From CALDTK01 sp965215115 (GTDB lineage Bacteria; Bacteroidota; Bacteroidia; Chitinophagales; Saprospiraceae), in NCBI GenBank assembly GCA_965215115.1, contig OZ244050.1, positions 3,720,001 to 3,784,000 of the forward strand: DNA of 64,000 nt, given 5' to 3'. Of the stretch, positions 7,692 through 16,925 are shown one piece after another. The notes below the pieces were generated by a model. The model was not told the origin of the DNA. It saw only the letters and a list, made by a program, of their open reading frames with translations, and ran no database searches. The position numbers and the translations under genes were made by a program. How positions within the stretch are numbered: the stretch's first letter is position 1; every line of letters starts with the position of its first letter.

Positions 7692-10301
7692 TCAGTTACT
7701 CTCCTTCAGGCTAGCGCGCTGCGGCTTGCCCCCTCCGGCCAGCTGCCCCTCGCGCGCGGCCTCCAGGCAGGTGGACATCTTGTCGAGCAGCTCCTCCGGG
7801 GCGAAGGGCTTGCCGACGTGGTCGTTCATGCCGAAGAGCTTGGCCTTCTCGCGCTCGGAGAGGAAGGCCGAGGCCGTGAGCGCGATCACGGGCACGTCGC
7901 GCACCTCCGGGTTCGGGTGCTTGCGGATCTCGGCGGTGGCGCGGTAGCCGTCCATGAGCGGCATCTGGATGTCCATCAACACGAGGTCGAAGGTGCGGTG
8001 CGTGATGACCTCGAGGGCCTCGACGCCGTTGTCGGCCGTCGTGACGTCGATCCCGAGGCGCGTGAGCATCTTGAGGACCACGAGCTGGTTGATCTTGTTG
8101 TCTTCGACCAACAACACCTGGTTGCCGGCCAGGTGCTCGAAGGTGCGCGTGATGCCCCTGCGCTTGATCTGGTCCGCCTTCGAGACGATCTTGAACGTGA
8201 GCAGGACCGTGAAGCGGTTGCCGCCCTCCTCGCGGGGCTTCACCTCGATGTGGCCGTTCTGCAGGTCGACGAGGCGACGCGTGATCGCGAGCACGAGGTC
8301 GGACGAGTTGTAGCCCTCGAAGACGTCGTCCGGGTTGAAGTTGAAGCTCCGGAACATCGAGTCGAGTTGCTTCTGGTCCATGACCTGGCCCTCGTCGTCG
8401 ATCTGGAACCGGAGCAGCACCTCGTCCTTGCGCAGCTCCTCGACCTTGGCCGAGACGTGGACGTGGGCGTTGACCGAGTGCTGGAAGCTCGTCTGCACGA
8501 GGTTGGTCATAATCTGGTTGAAGCGCGCCGGATCGCCCATCAGGCAGCTCGGGATGCTGTCGTCGAACTCGTAGCTCGTCTTGACCTGCGTCTGCTTGGC
8601 GGCCTGCTCGAAGCGCTGCGCGATCTCGTCGAAGAGGCGCCGCGGGTTGAACTCCCGCTTCTCGAGGTTGAGCTTCCCGGCCTCGATCTTGGAGAAGTCG
8701 AGGATGTCGTTAATGAACACGACCAGGTTGTTGGCCGAGAATTGCAGCGTACGCAGGTGCTCGGTTTGGTCGGGCCGCGGGTTCTCCTCCAGGAGGAGGT
8801 GGCAGAGCCCCGAGATGATATTGATCGGCGTGCGCATCTCGTGGCTCATCGTGGCCAGGAACCGGTCGCGCGCGAAGGAGGTCTTCTGGATGGACTCCCG
8901 CTCGGCCATCTCGTCGACGAGCTTGGCGTTGAGGCCGTTGAGGTTGCCGTTCTTGACGGCGAGCTCGGCGTTCTTGAGGTCGATCTCGGCGGTCTGGCGC
9001 TGGATCTCCTCGTTCTTGGCGACGAGCAGGGCGTTGTCGCGCTGCTTGCGGCGCCCGCTCATGAACAGGATCACGGCCAGGGCAGCGATGAGGCCGGCGA
9101 GTCCGAGCAATAGGAAAAAGCGGATCTGGCCGTTGGCCTCCGCGGTCTGGAGTTCGGCGATGCGGCGCTGCTGCTGCTCGGTCTCGAATTCGCTCTCGAA
9201 GCGGGTCGTGAGCTCGACGAGGGCACGCGACTTCTCGGCGTCGAAGAAGGCTTCGCGGCGGGCGACGTAGTCGCGCTGGGCCGCGAGGGCCGCCTCGGGG
9301 TTGCCGAGTTTTTCGTAGACGCGCGCCAGGTCCTGCGCCACGTCGAAGGCACGGTCCTGCGGGATCGCCTTCAGCAGGGCGAAGGCCTCGTCGGCGGCGG
9401 TTTTGGCGAAAGCCGCCTCCCCATTCGCGAGGTAGTAGCGCGCGAAGTCCCGCTGCGTCTCGACGGCCCCGAGGGCGTCCCCGGTCTGTAGGAAGAGCCC
9501 GTTGGCGATCTCGGTCATCTCGAGCGCCCCGACGTGGTCGTCGAACCCGGCGTAGATCCTCGCGAGACGAACGTTGTCGTGCGCGACCCCGGCGAGGTCG
9601 CGGTTGCTGGTGTGGAGCTGGAGCGTCTGCTCGGCGAAGCGCTCGGCGTTGTCGTAGTCCCCGGTGGCGAGGTACTGGTCGGCGAGCCCGCCGGCCACCG
9701 TGGCCGCGGCGTCGAAGTCCTCCTGCTCGAGGTACAGGTCGAGGGCCGCCTTGAGGTTCTGCTGGCTCTTGCCGATGATGCCCTGCGTGAGGTAGGTGCT
9801 CCCGAGGCGGGCGTGGACGCGCGCGGCGGCCTCCCAGAGGTTTTCGGCTTTCGCCAAAACGAGCGACTCCGTCAGGTTGGCCTCCGCCTGTTCGTAGTTC
9901 TCGCGCGCGCCGAACACCGCCGCGATCCCGAGCTTGGCCTCGATGGTCCACTCGGCCTCCCCGGCCTGACTCGCGATGCGGAGGGCCTCGACGTACTGGC
10001 CCATGGCGTTGGTCTGGTCGCCCTTCGCCGAGGACAGCGTGGCCGTCATGAGGTTGGCTCTGTACTTGAGCCCCGGGTCACCGTCCGCGTTCGCGATCTC
10101 GAGCGCCTCGAAGGCGAAGGGCGTCGCGGCGCGGTAGTCCTTAGCCGCAAGCAGTTCGTCCACCTTCGTGAGCAGGCAGTCGGCCTTCGCGTCGGCGCTC
10201 AGTTCGTCGCAGCCCGCGGCGGCCGTCTCCTGCGCGCCAGCAAGCGTCGCGAGCGGTAGGGCCAGCGCCAGGGCTGCCGTATACAATAGTCGTTTCATCA
10301 T
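7692..10301 (-). CDS. TPR-sensor hybrid histidine kinase with degenerate ATP-binding boxes
   Basis: An 869-residue two-component protein. A signal peptide (MMKRLLYTAALALALPLA) is followed by TPR-like helical repeats to about residue 375, one membrane segment (about 395-415), a coiled coil, a HisKA domain with H-box FLATMSHEMRTP (His near 485), an HATPase-like domain and a C-terminal receiver with LVLMDIQMP (Asp near 775) and a conserved Lys in HVGKPF. The ATPase boxes look damaged: G1 reads DDEGQVM, G2 reads NSSDLVLAIT, and the second N-box Asn is Thr. Catalytic activity is therefore doubtful. The start is set at MMKRLL, since the 21 upstream residues are not signal-like. Confidence 0.88.
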   Translation of the reverse strand: MMKRLLYTAALALALPLATLAGAQETAAAGCDELSADAKADCLLTKVDELLAAKDYRAATPFAFEALEIANADGDPGLKYRANLMTATLSSAKGDQTNAMGQYVEALRIASQAGEAEWTIEAKLGIAAVFGARENYEQAEANLTESLVLAKAENLWEAAARVHARLGSTYLTQGIIGKSQQNLKAALDLYLEQEDFDAAATVAGGLADQYLATGDYDNAERFAEQTLQLHTSNRDLAGVAHDNVRLARIYAGFDDHVGALEMTEIANGLFLQTGDALGAVETQRDFARYYLANGEAAFAKTAADEAFALLKAIPQDRAFDVAQDLARVYEKLGNPEAALAAQRDYVARREAFFDAEKSRALVELTTRFESEFETEQQQRRIAELQTAEANGQIRFFLLLGLAGLIAALAVILFMSGRRKQRDNALLVAKNEEIQRQTAEIDLKNAELAVKNGNLNGLNAKLVDEMAERESIQKTSFARDRFLATMSHEMRTPINIISGLCHLLLEENPRPDQTEHLRTLQFSANNLVVFINDILDFSKIEAGKLNLEKREFNPRRLFDEIAQRFEQAAKQTQVKTSYEFDDSIPSCLMGDPARFNQIMTNLVQTSFQHSVNAHVHVSAKVEELRKDEVLLRFQIDDEGQVMDQKQLDSMFRSFNFNPDDVFEGYNSSDLVLAITRRLVDLQNGHIEVKPREEGGNRFTVLLTFKIVSKADQIKRRGITRTFEHLAGNQVLLVEDNKINQLVVLKMLTRLGIDVTTADNGVEALEVITHRTFDLVLMDIQMPLMDGYRATAEIRKHPNPEVRDVPVIALTASAFLSEREKAKLFGMNDHVGKPFAPEELLDKMSTCLEAAREGQLAGGGKPQRASLKESN

Positions 10302-10314
10302 CGGTGGGCTCTTC

Positions 10315-10338
10315 GGTACGAACGGGGTTCCTCGTACC
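10315..10338. repeat. Short inverted repeat upstream of the histidine kinase
   Basis: GGTACGA (10315-10321) and TCGTACC (10332-10338) form a 7-bp inverted repeat with a 10-base loop in the leader between the kinase gene and dnaG. It could be an operator or an RNA hairpin. Confidence 0.3.
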
Positions 10339-10508
10339 AAAAACGGTGCCGCAAGCCCGGGCACGGCTCGGGTCTACTACCTTCGCGGTAGCACCGATTT
10401 GCCCGCGGTTCGTGCCACCTCGCGTAGCCTCTCCACAGCCCGGAAGGACCGTTGTACCGTAGCTCAGCAGCGATCCATGCTCTATGTTCTCCGTTCTATG
10501 ATCCCCCT

Positions 10509-12515
10509 ATGATCCCACGCCCCACCGTCGAGAAAATCAAGGACACCCTCCGCATCGAGGAGGTGATCGGGGACTACATGAACCTCAAGCGCAGTGGCTC
10601 CAACCTCACGGGCCTGTGCCCGCTCCACGGTGAGAAGACCCCGAGCTTCAACGTCAACCCCGCGCGGCAGATCTTCAAGTGCTTCGGGTGCGGCGAGGGC
10701 GGTGACGCGATCGCGTTCGTCATGAAGCACGACAGCATCGGGTACGTCGAGGCCCTCCGCCTCATCGCCGCCAAGTACAACATCGCCATCGAGGAGGAGC
10801 GGCTCTCCCCCGAGGCCGAGGCCGAGCACCAGCGCGCGCAGGCCCTGGCGCTCGTCAACGACTTCGCGCGGACCTTCTACCACGAGGAGCTCCTCCACGG
10901 CGAGGAGGGCCGCAGCGTTGGACTTACCTACTTCAAGCAACGCGGCTACTCCGACGAGACCATCAAGCGCTTCGAGCTCGGTTTCGCGCCCGCGCGCGGG
11001 GACGCCCTCAAGCAGGCCGCCCTGGCCGCCGGCTACCAGCGCGACTACCTCAAGGACCTCGGCCTCATCAACAAGGACGGCACGCGTGACTTCCTCCGCG
11101 ACCGGGTCGTGTTCCCGATCTACGGCTACACCGGGAAGGTGGTCGCCTTCGCGGGCCGGGTGCTGCGCAGCGACACGAAGGCCCCGAAGTACCTTAACTC
11201 CCCGGAGACCGAGCTCTACGTCAAGAATAAGGTCCTCTACGGGATGCACCTCGCGCGCGCGGCCGTGCGGCGCGAGGACCTGTGTCTGATCGTCGAGGGC
11301 TACGCCGACGTGATCGCGCTCCACCAGGCCGGCGTCGAGAACGTCGTGGCCACGAGCGGGACTTCGCTCACGGATGGGCACATCAAGCTCATCAAACGGC
11401 TCACGCCCCGCGTCACCTTCCTCTACGACGGCGACAAGGCCGGCGTGAAGGCGGCACTGCGCGGGCTCGACCTCGTGCTGGCCGAGGGGATGGAAGTGCG
11501 GCTCGTGCTTTTGCCCGACAACCACGACCCCGATAGTTACGTCAAGGCCTTCGGCGGGGAAGCCTTCAAGCAGTACGTCGCCGACGAAGCCAAGGACTTC
11601 ATCGCCTACAAGTCCGACCTCGTCGACGAGGAGGCCAAGGGTGATCCGATCGTCCGTACGCGCTTGGTGCAGGGCGTCCTACAATCCATCGCGCTCATCC
11701 CGGATGTGATCCTGCGCAACGAGTACGTCCGCACCACGGGCGAGCGCTTCAGCATCGACGAGCAGACCCTGGTCACGCAGCTCAATACCTACCTCTCGAA
11801 GAACCGCGAGGAGGAGATGCGGCGAACGCGGGTGACGCGGCGAAACGAGAGTGAGGCCATCGCGGAGCACGCCCTCGGGCAGCCGGCGCCGGGCGGGTAC
11901 TACGAGGTCGGCGGCGGGGAGGTGGCGCTGCCGACGAAGCCACAGGCGCCCGGCGTGCAGGGCGTCAGCAACGACATCCACCGCGAGCGGGACCTGGCGG
12001 GCGTCGTGATCGCCTTCGGGACAGAGCGCTTCGATCCCGCGAGCGAGGTCACGGTGGCGGAGTTCGTGTGCGCCAACATCGAGGAGGTCATCGACTCGTT
12101 CGACGATCCGGTGGTGGGGAAGGTGTTGCGGGAGTGCAACCAACGGCTGGGCGTGGGCGAGGGCATCGACACCGCCCACTGGACCGGCCACGCGGACGCC
12201 GACGTCCAGGCGCTCGCCGTCGACTCCGTGGCGAGTCCCTACAGCATGAGCAAGGGCTGGTGGGAGCGCTTCGAGATCAAGCTCACGACCCAAAAGGAAC
12301 CCGACGAAAACTGGCAGGCGATGGCGAAGCGCTCGATCACGCGCTTCAAGCTCACGAAGCTCCTGCGGAAGATGGACGCAACCACCGAGCGCCTGCGGCT
12401 CCTCAACAGCCCCGACAAGGTCGACGAGGCGGTGAAGCTGATGAATCGCTACGCGCGGATGCAGGAGGTGAAGAAGATCCTCGCGGATCAACTGGGGAGC
12501 GTGGTGCTGCGGTGA
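10509..12515 (+). CDS. dnaG: DNA primase (chromosomal)
   Basis: The replicative primase, 668 residues from ATG 10509. The CHC2 zinc finger (CPLHGEKTPSF...FKCFGCGEGGD, residues about 37-66) is followed by the catalytic core and TOPRIM motifs EGYADVIAL and LYDGDKAG (about 260-320). The C-terminal domain is longer and more acidic, with little recognisable sequence, as expected for the DnaB-interacting region. A possible -7 box TACCTTCG at 10378-10385 lies 123 bases upstream. No copy of the interspersed hairpin motif falls within this gene. Confidence 0.96.
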   Translation: MIPRPTVEKIKDTLRIEEVIGDYMNLKRSGSNLTGLCPLHGEKTPSFNVNPARQIFKCFGCGEGGDAIAFVMKHDSIGYVEALRLIAAKYNIAIEEERLSPEAEAEHQRAQALALVNDFARTFYHEELLHGEEGRSVGLTYFKQRGYSDETIKRFELGFAPARGDALKQAALAAGYQRDYLKDLGLINKDGTRDFLRDRVVFPIYGYTGKVVAFAGRVLRSDTKAPKYLNSPETELYVKNKVLYGMHLARAAVRREDLCLIVEGYADVIALHQAGVENVVATSGTSLTDGHIKLIKRLTPRVTFLYDGDKAGVKAALRGLDLVLAEGMEVRLVLLPDNHDPDSYVKAFGGEAFKQYVADEAKDFIAYKSDLVDEEAKGDPIVRTRLVQGVLQSIALIPDVILRNEYVRTTGERFSIDEQTLVTQLNTYLSKNREEEMRRTRVTRRNESEAIAEHALGQPAPGGYYEVGGGEVALPTKPQAPGVQGVSNDIHRERDLAGVVIAFGTERFDPASEVTVAEFVCANIEEVIDSFDDPVVGKVLRECNQRLGVGEGIDTAHWTGHADADVQALAVDSVASPYSMSKGWWERFEIKLTTQKEPDENWQAMAKRSITRFKLTKLLRKMDATTERLRLLNSPDKVDEAVKLMNRYARMQEVKKILADQLGSVVLR

Positions 12516-12654
12516 GGGTAGTGGTGATGCTGGGTGGCGTGGCGGGGTCGCGGTGTGGGGGTTTAGTGGCTGAGCCGTTCGACGGCCATATTAAATTTGT
12601 AATCTCGTCGGCAAAAAATAATCCGAGTTGCCGGGGGAGGGGGGGCGGCGTCCG

Positions 12655-12871
12655 GTGGTTTGGCGGCATTTATGCCGCCCCCACCCGCGAAGCGGGCACT
12701 GCGTCGGTGATGTTGGGGATCCACCGGGAACTCTGCTGCCGCCGCGGTGCACGATACGCGGTAGCTCGCCTTCGGCTCGGGGGGGCGGCATAAATGCCGC
12801 CAAACCACTGCGGGGCCCGCCTTACGCCATACGATCGCCCTAGTCTTTAAAGCTCATTTATGCCGCCCCCA
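12655..12871. repeat. Intergenic palindromic element with self-folding arms
   Basis: A perfect 28-bp inverted repeat pairs 12655-12682 with 12781-12808. Each arm itself contains the near-perfect palindrome GGCGGCAT-TT-ATGCCGCC, so arms can fold alone or together. The spacer holds CCCGCGAAGCGGG (12684-12696), a hairpin capped by GCGAAGC, and a GTAG-footed GCCTTCGGC hairpin near 12761-12778. A third partial arm copy (CATTTATGCCGCCCCCA) is at 12855-12871. No ORF is supported in the 445-bp gap between dnaG and the aminotransferase. It resembles a MITE or REP cluster. Confidence 0.75.
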
Positions 12872-12960
12872 TTACCGATGCCGACGCTATACAAACGCCT
12901 CCCCCAACCCCCGCCCTGAACCCTATCCTCACATCCACAAATTCACCACGCCGCTCCTAC

Positions 12961-14121
12961 TCAACCAACGCTCGCCTCTGTCCTCAACCCCGCCAGCAAC
13001 GCCGCCCAGTCCTCCGCCCGCGTCGTGACGTGCGTGCTCACCCGCAGGTAGTCACCGCGGTAACTCACGTTTACCCTGGCCGCGGCCAGCACACTCGGGA
13101 TGCTCGCTTGCTGTTTTGGCGAAAGCCGCAGTCCGAAGAGGTGGGGCGCGAGTTCGGCGCCTTTCGGTAAAACCCACCCGCGTTCGGCCAGCCCATCCCT
13201 GTGGGCTTCGACCAGGCCGCTCGCGTAATCGTGGATCCCGGATACGGTCCACTCGTCGATCTGTCGGAACGTGACCTCGGCGACGGCCGCGGCGATGAAG
13301 CTCGACTGCTCGCCCATGCTGTGGCGCGCGGCCCCGGGCCGGTAGTCGGGCGTGTAGTCGGTGAGGCGGGCGAACTCGTGACTGTCGCGCCGATTGATCC
13401 AGTTTTCGTCGAGCGGGCGTCCTGCCTGCAGTCGTTCATTCAGGTAGAGGTAGCCGAAGTTGTAGGCCCCGAGCAGCCATTTGTAGCCACCGACCGCCAC
13501 CGCGTCCGGGCGGAACACGGTCACGTCGAAGGGGTGCGCCCCGATGCTCTGCGTACCGTCGACGACGAGCAGCGCGTCTACCTCGTCGCAGCGCCTACGC
13601 AAGGCCGCCAGGTCGAAGACCGTCCCGCACGACCAGTGCACGTGCGGCACGAAGACCACGCGGCAACTCAGACTGATGCTGTCGAGCAGGTGCTCATTCC
13701 ATAGTCGTACGCGCTGCGCCTCGTCGTCTGGCCTCGGCACCGTGACGATCCGTGCGCCGCCCTCCCGTGCGGCCCGCTCGAACGCATAGAGGCCGGACGG
13801 GAAGACATCTCCGACGGTGACGACCTGGTCGCCGGGCTTCAGGCCGACGTTGTCCGCCACGCTCGTCAGGCCGTAGCTCACCGCCGGGATCACCGCGATG
13901 CTGTCGGCTCCCGGGGCGTTGATGGTTTTGGCGAAAGCCGCCCTCACGCGCTCGACGGGAACGAAGAAATCCTCCCCGCTGATGGTCGTCGGGTCCTCCT
14001 TCGCGAGCAGGGCCGCCGTGCCCGCCCGCGTGGCTTCCCGCAACTGCGGACCCATGTAGGCCGTGTTGAGGTAGTGGAGGTCGTCCGGGAGGCCGAAGAG
14101 GTGGCGCTGGCAACTGAGCAT
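12961..14121 (-). CDS. PLP-dependent aminotransferase class V / epimerase-like enzyme
   Basis: A 386-residue fold-type I PLP enzyme, closest in pattern to isopenicillin-N-epimerase and cysteine-desulfurase-like class V proteins. It has YLNTAYMGP near the N-terminus, the Asp-containing LLVVDGTQSIGAHPFD, and the Schiff-base Lys in VGGYKWLLGAYNFGYLYL near residue 217. Substrate is not predictable. ATG 14121 is chosen over a TTG two codons upstream. The gene carries three interspersed motif copies (13113, 13159, 13925), read as LSPKQ, VLPKG and AFAKT, the densest cluster in any mid-sized gene here. Confidence 0.85.
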   Translation of the reverse strand: MLSCQRHLFGLPDDLHYLNTAYMGPQLREATRAGTAALLAKEDPTTISGEDFFVPVERVRAAFAKTINAPGADSIAVIPAVSYGLTSVADNVGLKPGDQVVTVGDVFPSGLYAFERAAREGGARIVTVPRPDDEAQRVRLWNEHLLDSISLSCRVVFVPHVHWSCGTVFDLAALRRRCDEVDALLVVDGTQSIGAHPFDVTVFRPDAVAVGGYKWLLGAYNFGYLYLNERLQAGRPLDENWINRRDSHEFARLTDYTPDYRPGAARHSMGEQSSFIAAAVAEVTFRQIDEWTVSGIHDYASGLVEAHRDGLAERGWVLPKGAELAPHLFGLRLSPKQQASIPSVLAAARVNVSYRGDYLRVSTHVTTRAEDWAALLAGLRTEASVG

Positions 14122-14223
14122 TCCCAAAGCTACGTGCGAAAACTACAAAGAAGCGGACCCGGCGTTCGTGAAGATGAAGCGCAGCCGATCCATCGATCAT
14201 AAGCGCAGCCGGTCCACCGTCCC

Positions 14224-15354
14224 TCAATCCCTGATGTACGGGTAGTCCTCCTGCACGTAGTTGTCGGTATACAACTCCGATGCCTCCGGGAGGGGACTCT
14301 CCTCCGCGAAGGTGGTGGCCTCCTCGATCTCGGCCTTGACCTGATCCTTGATGACCTGGAGCTCCTCCTTGCTGGCGATGCCGTTGTCGAGGATGGTCGA
14401 CTCGGTGATCTTGATGGGGTCCTTGCCCTTGTAGTCGTTGAGTTCGTCCTTGGTGCGGTAGGTCGCGGGGTCGGACACGGAGTGCCCCTTGTAGCGGTAG
14501 GTGTTGATCTCGAGGAAGTACGGGCCGTGGCCGGCGCGGATGTGCTCGGCGGCCTTGGAGATGGCCTCGTGGACGGCCTCCGGGCGCATGCCGTCGACCT
14601 GCTCGCTCGGCATCGCGAACGCGGAGCCAATCTTGTAAAGCTCGTGGACGTTCGAGGTACGCAGGACGCTCGTGCCCATGGCGTACTTGTTGTTCTCGAC
14701 GATGTAGAGGACCGGGATCTTCCAGGTCATCGCCATGTTGAAGGACTCGTAAAGTGCCCCCTGGCGTGCCGCCCCGTCGCCGAACATGGTCACGCAGAGG
14801 TTATTCGTGCCCTTGTACTGCTCCGCGAACGCGATGCCCGTCCCGATCGGGATCTGTGCGCCGACGATACCGTTGCCGCCGAAGTAGCCGTGCTCTTTCG
14901 AGAAGAAGTGCATCGAGCCGCCCTTGCCCTTGACGATGCCGGTGGACTTACCGTAGAGCTCGGCCATAGCCTCCTTGGTGGTCACGCCGCGCCCGATGGC
15001 GGTGCCGTGCTGGCGGTAGGCCGTGACGATTTTGTCGCCCGGGATGAGTGCCGACTCGATGCCGGCGGCGATGGCCTCCTGCCCGATGTAGACGTGGCAG
15101 AAGCCACGGATCTTTTGCTGTCCATAGCTCATCAGCGCGCGCTCCTCGAAGCGGCGAATCCGCAGCATCAGCGTGTACCACGCGAGGTAGGTCTCCTTGC
15201 TGTAGGAAGGCTTCGCGACCTGGGCCTCGCCCTTGGCCGGGGCCCCGGCGGCGCCGTTGGACTTGGCCCTGCCGTTGCCGTTTTTCGTGGGCGCGGCCTC
15301 GGCGGTGGGGACGTCGGCGGCGTGGTCGGTGGTAGAACTGTTGTCGAGGGCCAT
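14224..15354 (-). CDS. pdhA: Pyruvate dehydrogenase E1 component, alpha subunit
   Basis: The thiamine-diphosphate-dependent alpha subunit that with E1-beta decarboxylates pyruvate (or a branched 2-oxoacid) in the acetyl-CoA-forming complex. The 376-residue protein shows GFCHVYIGQEA, HGTAIGRG, the TPP motif GDGAARQGALYESFNMA...VENNKYAMGT and the phosphorylation-loop-like YRYKGHSVSDPATYR. A 45-residue Ala/Asn/Lys-rich N-terminal tail is an unusual extension. ATG 15354 is used. Divergent from recF. The E1-beta gene is not adjacent. No interspersed motif copy occurs in it. Confidence 0.93.
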   Translation of the reverse strand: MALDNSSTTDHAADVPTAEAAPTKNGNGRAKSNGAAGAPAKGEAQVAKPSYSKETYLAWYTLMLRIRRFEERALMSYGQQKIRGFCHVYIGQEAIAAGIESALIPGDKIVTAYRQHGTAIGRGVTTKEAMAELYGKSTGIVKGKGGSMHFFSKEHGYFGGNGIVGAQIPIGTGIAFAEQYKGTNNLCVTMFGDGAARQGALYESFNMAMTWKIPVLYIVENNKYAMGTSVLRTSNVHELYKIGSAFAMPSEQVDGMRPEAVHEAISKAAEHIRAGHGPYFLEINTYRYKGHSVSDPATYRTKDELNDYKGKDPIKITESTILDNGIASKEELQVIKDQVKAEIEEATTFAEESPLPEASELYTDNYVQEDYPYIRD

Positions 15355-15372
15355 AACGAGATGCTTGGGCGG

Positions 15373-15380
15373 TAAAGTTA
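15373..15380 (-). promoter_or_regulatory. Putative -7 box for pdhA
   Basis: TAACTTTA on the minus strand is one base from TAnnTTTG, about 18 bases upstream of the pdhA ATG in the 62-bp divergent gap shared with recF. On the plus strand CATCTTCG (15403-15410) ends six bases before the recF ATG and could be its -7 box. Confidence 0.4.
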
Positions 15381-15416
15381 GGGAAGGCGGGGCCAAGTCA
15401 CACATCTTCGCCGTGT

Positions 15417-16544
15417 ATGTCGGAGGCCACGATTTTGGAAACGTTGCGCGTCACGGGGTTCCGCAACCTCGCCGCCCAGGAGCTCACCTTCGGGGCGGGC
15501 GTCCACCTCGTCGGCGGGGCCAACGGCATGGGCAAGACCAATCTCCTCGACGCCATTTACTACCTCTGCCTCACGCGCAGCCACTTCAGCTACGGAGACG
15601 CCGGGGCCCTGGCGCACGGGGCGGACTTCTTCCGGATCGCAGGACGTTTCCTGTCCGGTGAACGCGTGGAGCACATCGTCGTTCGCTCGCAGGCGCGCAA
15701 ACCGAAGGTCGTCGAGCGCAACGGCAGCACATACGCGAGCCTCGTCGAGCACGTCGGACTGCTGCCCGCCGTGATGATCAGCCCCTCGGACATCGAACTC
15801 GTCATCGGGGGGCCGGACGAGCGGCGGCGCTTTACCGACCAGACGATCTCGCAGTACGACCCGGTCTACCTCCAGGCGCTCCTGACGTACAACCGCATCC
15901 TCAAACTGCGCAATGCTCACCTGAAGGCCGCCGGCCACCCGCTAAAGGTCGACCCCGCGCTGCTCGCGGCCTACGACGCCCAGATGCTCGCGCCGGCGCA
16001 GACGATTCACGAGGGGCGCAAGGGTTTTGCGGAAACGCTGATTACCGAATTTACGGAACTCTACCGCGCCATCGGTACCGAGGCCGAGACCCCCGACATC
16101 ACCTACGCCAGCAAGCTCGCCGAGCGGCCCCTCGCCGAACTCCTGTCGCGGAGCCGCACCCGCGATGCCTTCCTCGGCCGCACCAACGTCGGGCCCCACC
16201 GCGACGACCTCAGCCTCACCCTCAACGGCGAAGCCCTCAAGAAGTACGCGAGCCAAGGCCAGCTGAAGACCTTCGTCGTGGCGCTGCGCCTGGCGCAGGC
16301 GCGGCTGCTGGCCAAGCGCCAGGACCACGCGCCGATCTTGCTGCTCGACGATATCTTCGACAGACTCGACCCGGAGCGCGTGCAACAGCTCGTTGACGTG
16401 GTGGTCGGCGAGCACTACGCGCAGGTCTTCGTGACCGACACCCACGAGGAGCGCCTGCGACAGCTCCGCATCGACGACGCCACGGCCCACCACCACCGCG
16501 TGACCGACGGGCAGGTAGCGCCCCTGGGCGACGGCGGTGGATAA
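15417..16544 (+). CDS. recF: DNA replication and repair protein RecF
   Basis: A 375-residue SMC-like ATPase that loads RecA at gapped DNA with RecO and RecR. Walker A GANGMGKTN is near residue 35, the signature-like NVGPHRDDLSL and ASQGQLKTFVVALRLAQ are present, and Walker B is ILLLDDIFDRLD. Length fits the family. It is followed after 93 bp by a DUF721 protein, a common Bacteroidota pairing. A GTTTT-hairpin variant with a GCG/CGC stem at 16024-16038 lies in KGFAETL. Confidence 0.96.
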   Translation: MSEATILETLRVTGFRNLAAQELTFGAGVHLVGGANGMGKTNLLDAIYYLCLTRSHFSYGDAGALAHGADFFRIAGRFLSGERVEHIVVRSQARKPKVVERNGSTYASLVEHVGLLPAVMISPSDIELVIGGPDERRRFTDQTISQYDPVYLQALLTYNRILKLRNAHLKAAGHPLKVDPALLAAYDAQMLAPAQTIHEGRKGFAETLITEFTELYRAIGTEAETPDITYASKLAERPLAELLSRSRTRDAFLGRTNVGPHRDDLSLTLNGEALKKYASQGQLKTFVVALRLAQARLLAKRQDHAPILLLDDIFDRLDPERVQQLVDVVVGEHYAQVFVTDTHEERLRQLRIDDATAHHHRVTDGQVAPLGDGGG

Positions 16545-16552
16545 CTAGGGGC

Positions 16553-16567
16553 GCCTTTCGGCAAAAC
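16553..16567 (-). repeat. Intergenic copy of the GTTTT-hairpin motif
   Basis: GCCTTTCGGCAAAAC, the GCC-GAAA-GGC form read on the minus strand, sits in the recF-DUF721 gap nine bases after the recF stop, where no protein constraint applies. Confidence 0.8.
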
Positions 16568-16637
16568 TTATGCTCCCTGCCCCGTGCGAACGCGCGTGGA
16601 ACTCCCGACCTTGCCCCTCCGCCCAAACCCCACCCCC

Positions 16638-16925
16638 ATGCGCAACAACGACCAACCCGTCTCCGAAGTCCTCCAGCAAATGGTGCGCGAGTTGCGCATG
16701 GGGCCAAAGCTCACGCAGAGCGAGATCAAGAGCCTGTGGCAACGTGAGTTGGGACCGGTGATCAACCGGCATACCTCGGAGCTGCGGTTTCGGAATGGGG
16801 TACTCACGGTGCGCGTCGACTCGGCGGCGCTGCGTCACGAGCTGCTGTTCAACCGTGCACAGCTGCTCGCGCGGTTGAACAAGGAGCTGACGGTGGGGGA
16901 GATTAGGTCGATCGAGGTGCGGTAG
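16638..16925 (+). CDS. DUF721 domain protein (DciA-like)
   Basis: A 95-residue protein from ATG 16638 (MRNNDQPVSEVLQQMVREL). The core LWQRELGPVINRHTSELRFRNGVLTVRVDSAALRHEL is the DUF721 pattern, with the typical WxxxxG...L..Y/R organisation. DUF721 proteins in other bacteria include DciA, the loader of the replicative helicase, and the position beside recF fits a replication role, but that function is inferred. A GTG/ATG 54 bases upstream would add an unlikely Pro-rich leader. Confidence 0.8.
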   Translation: MRNNDQPVSEVLQQMVRELRMGPKLTQSEIKSLWQRELGPVINRHTSELRFRNGVLTVRVDSAALRHELLFNRAQLLARLNKELTVGEIRSIEVR

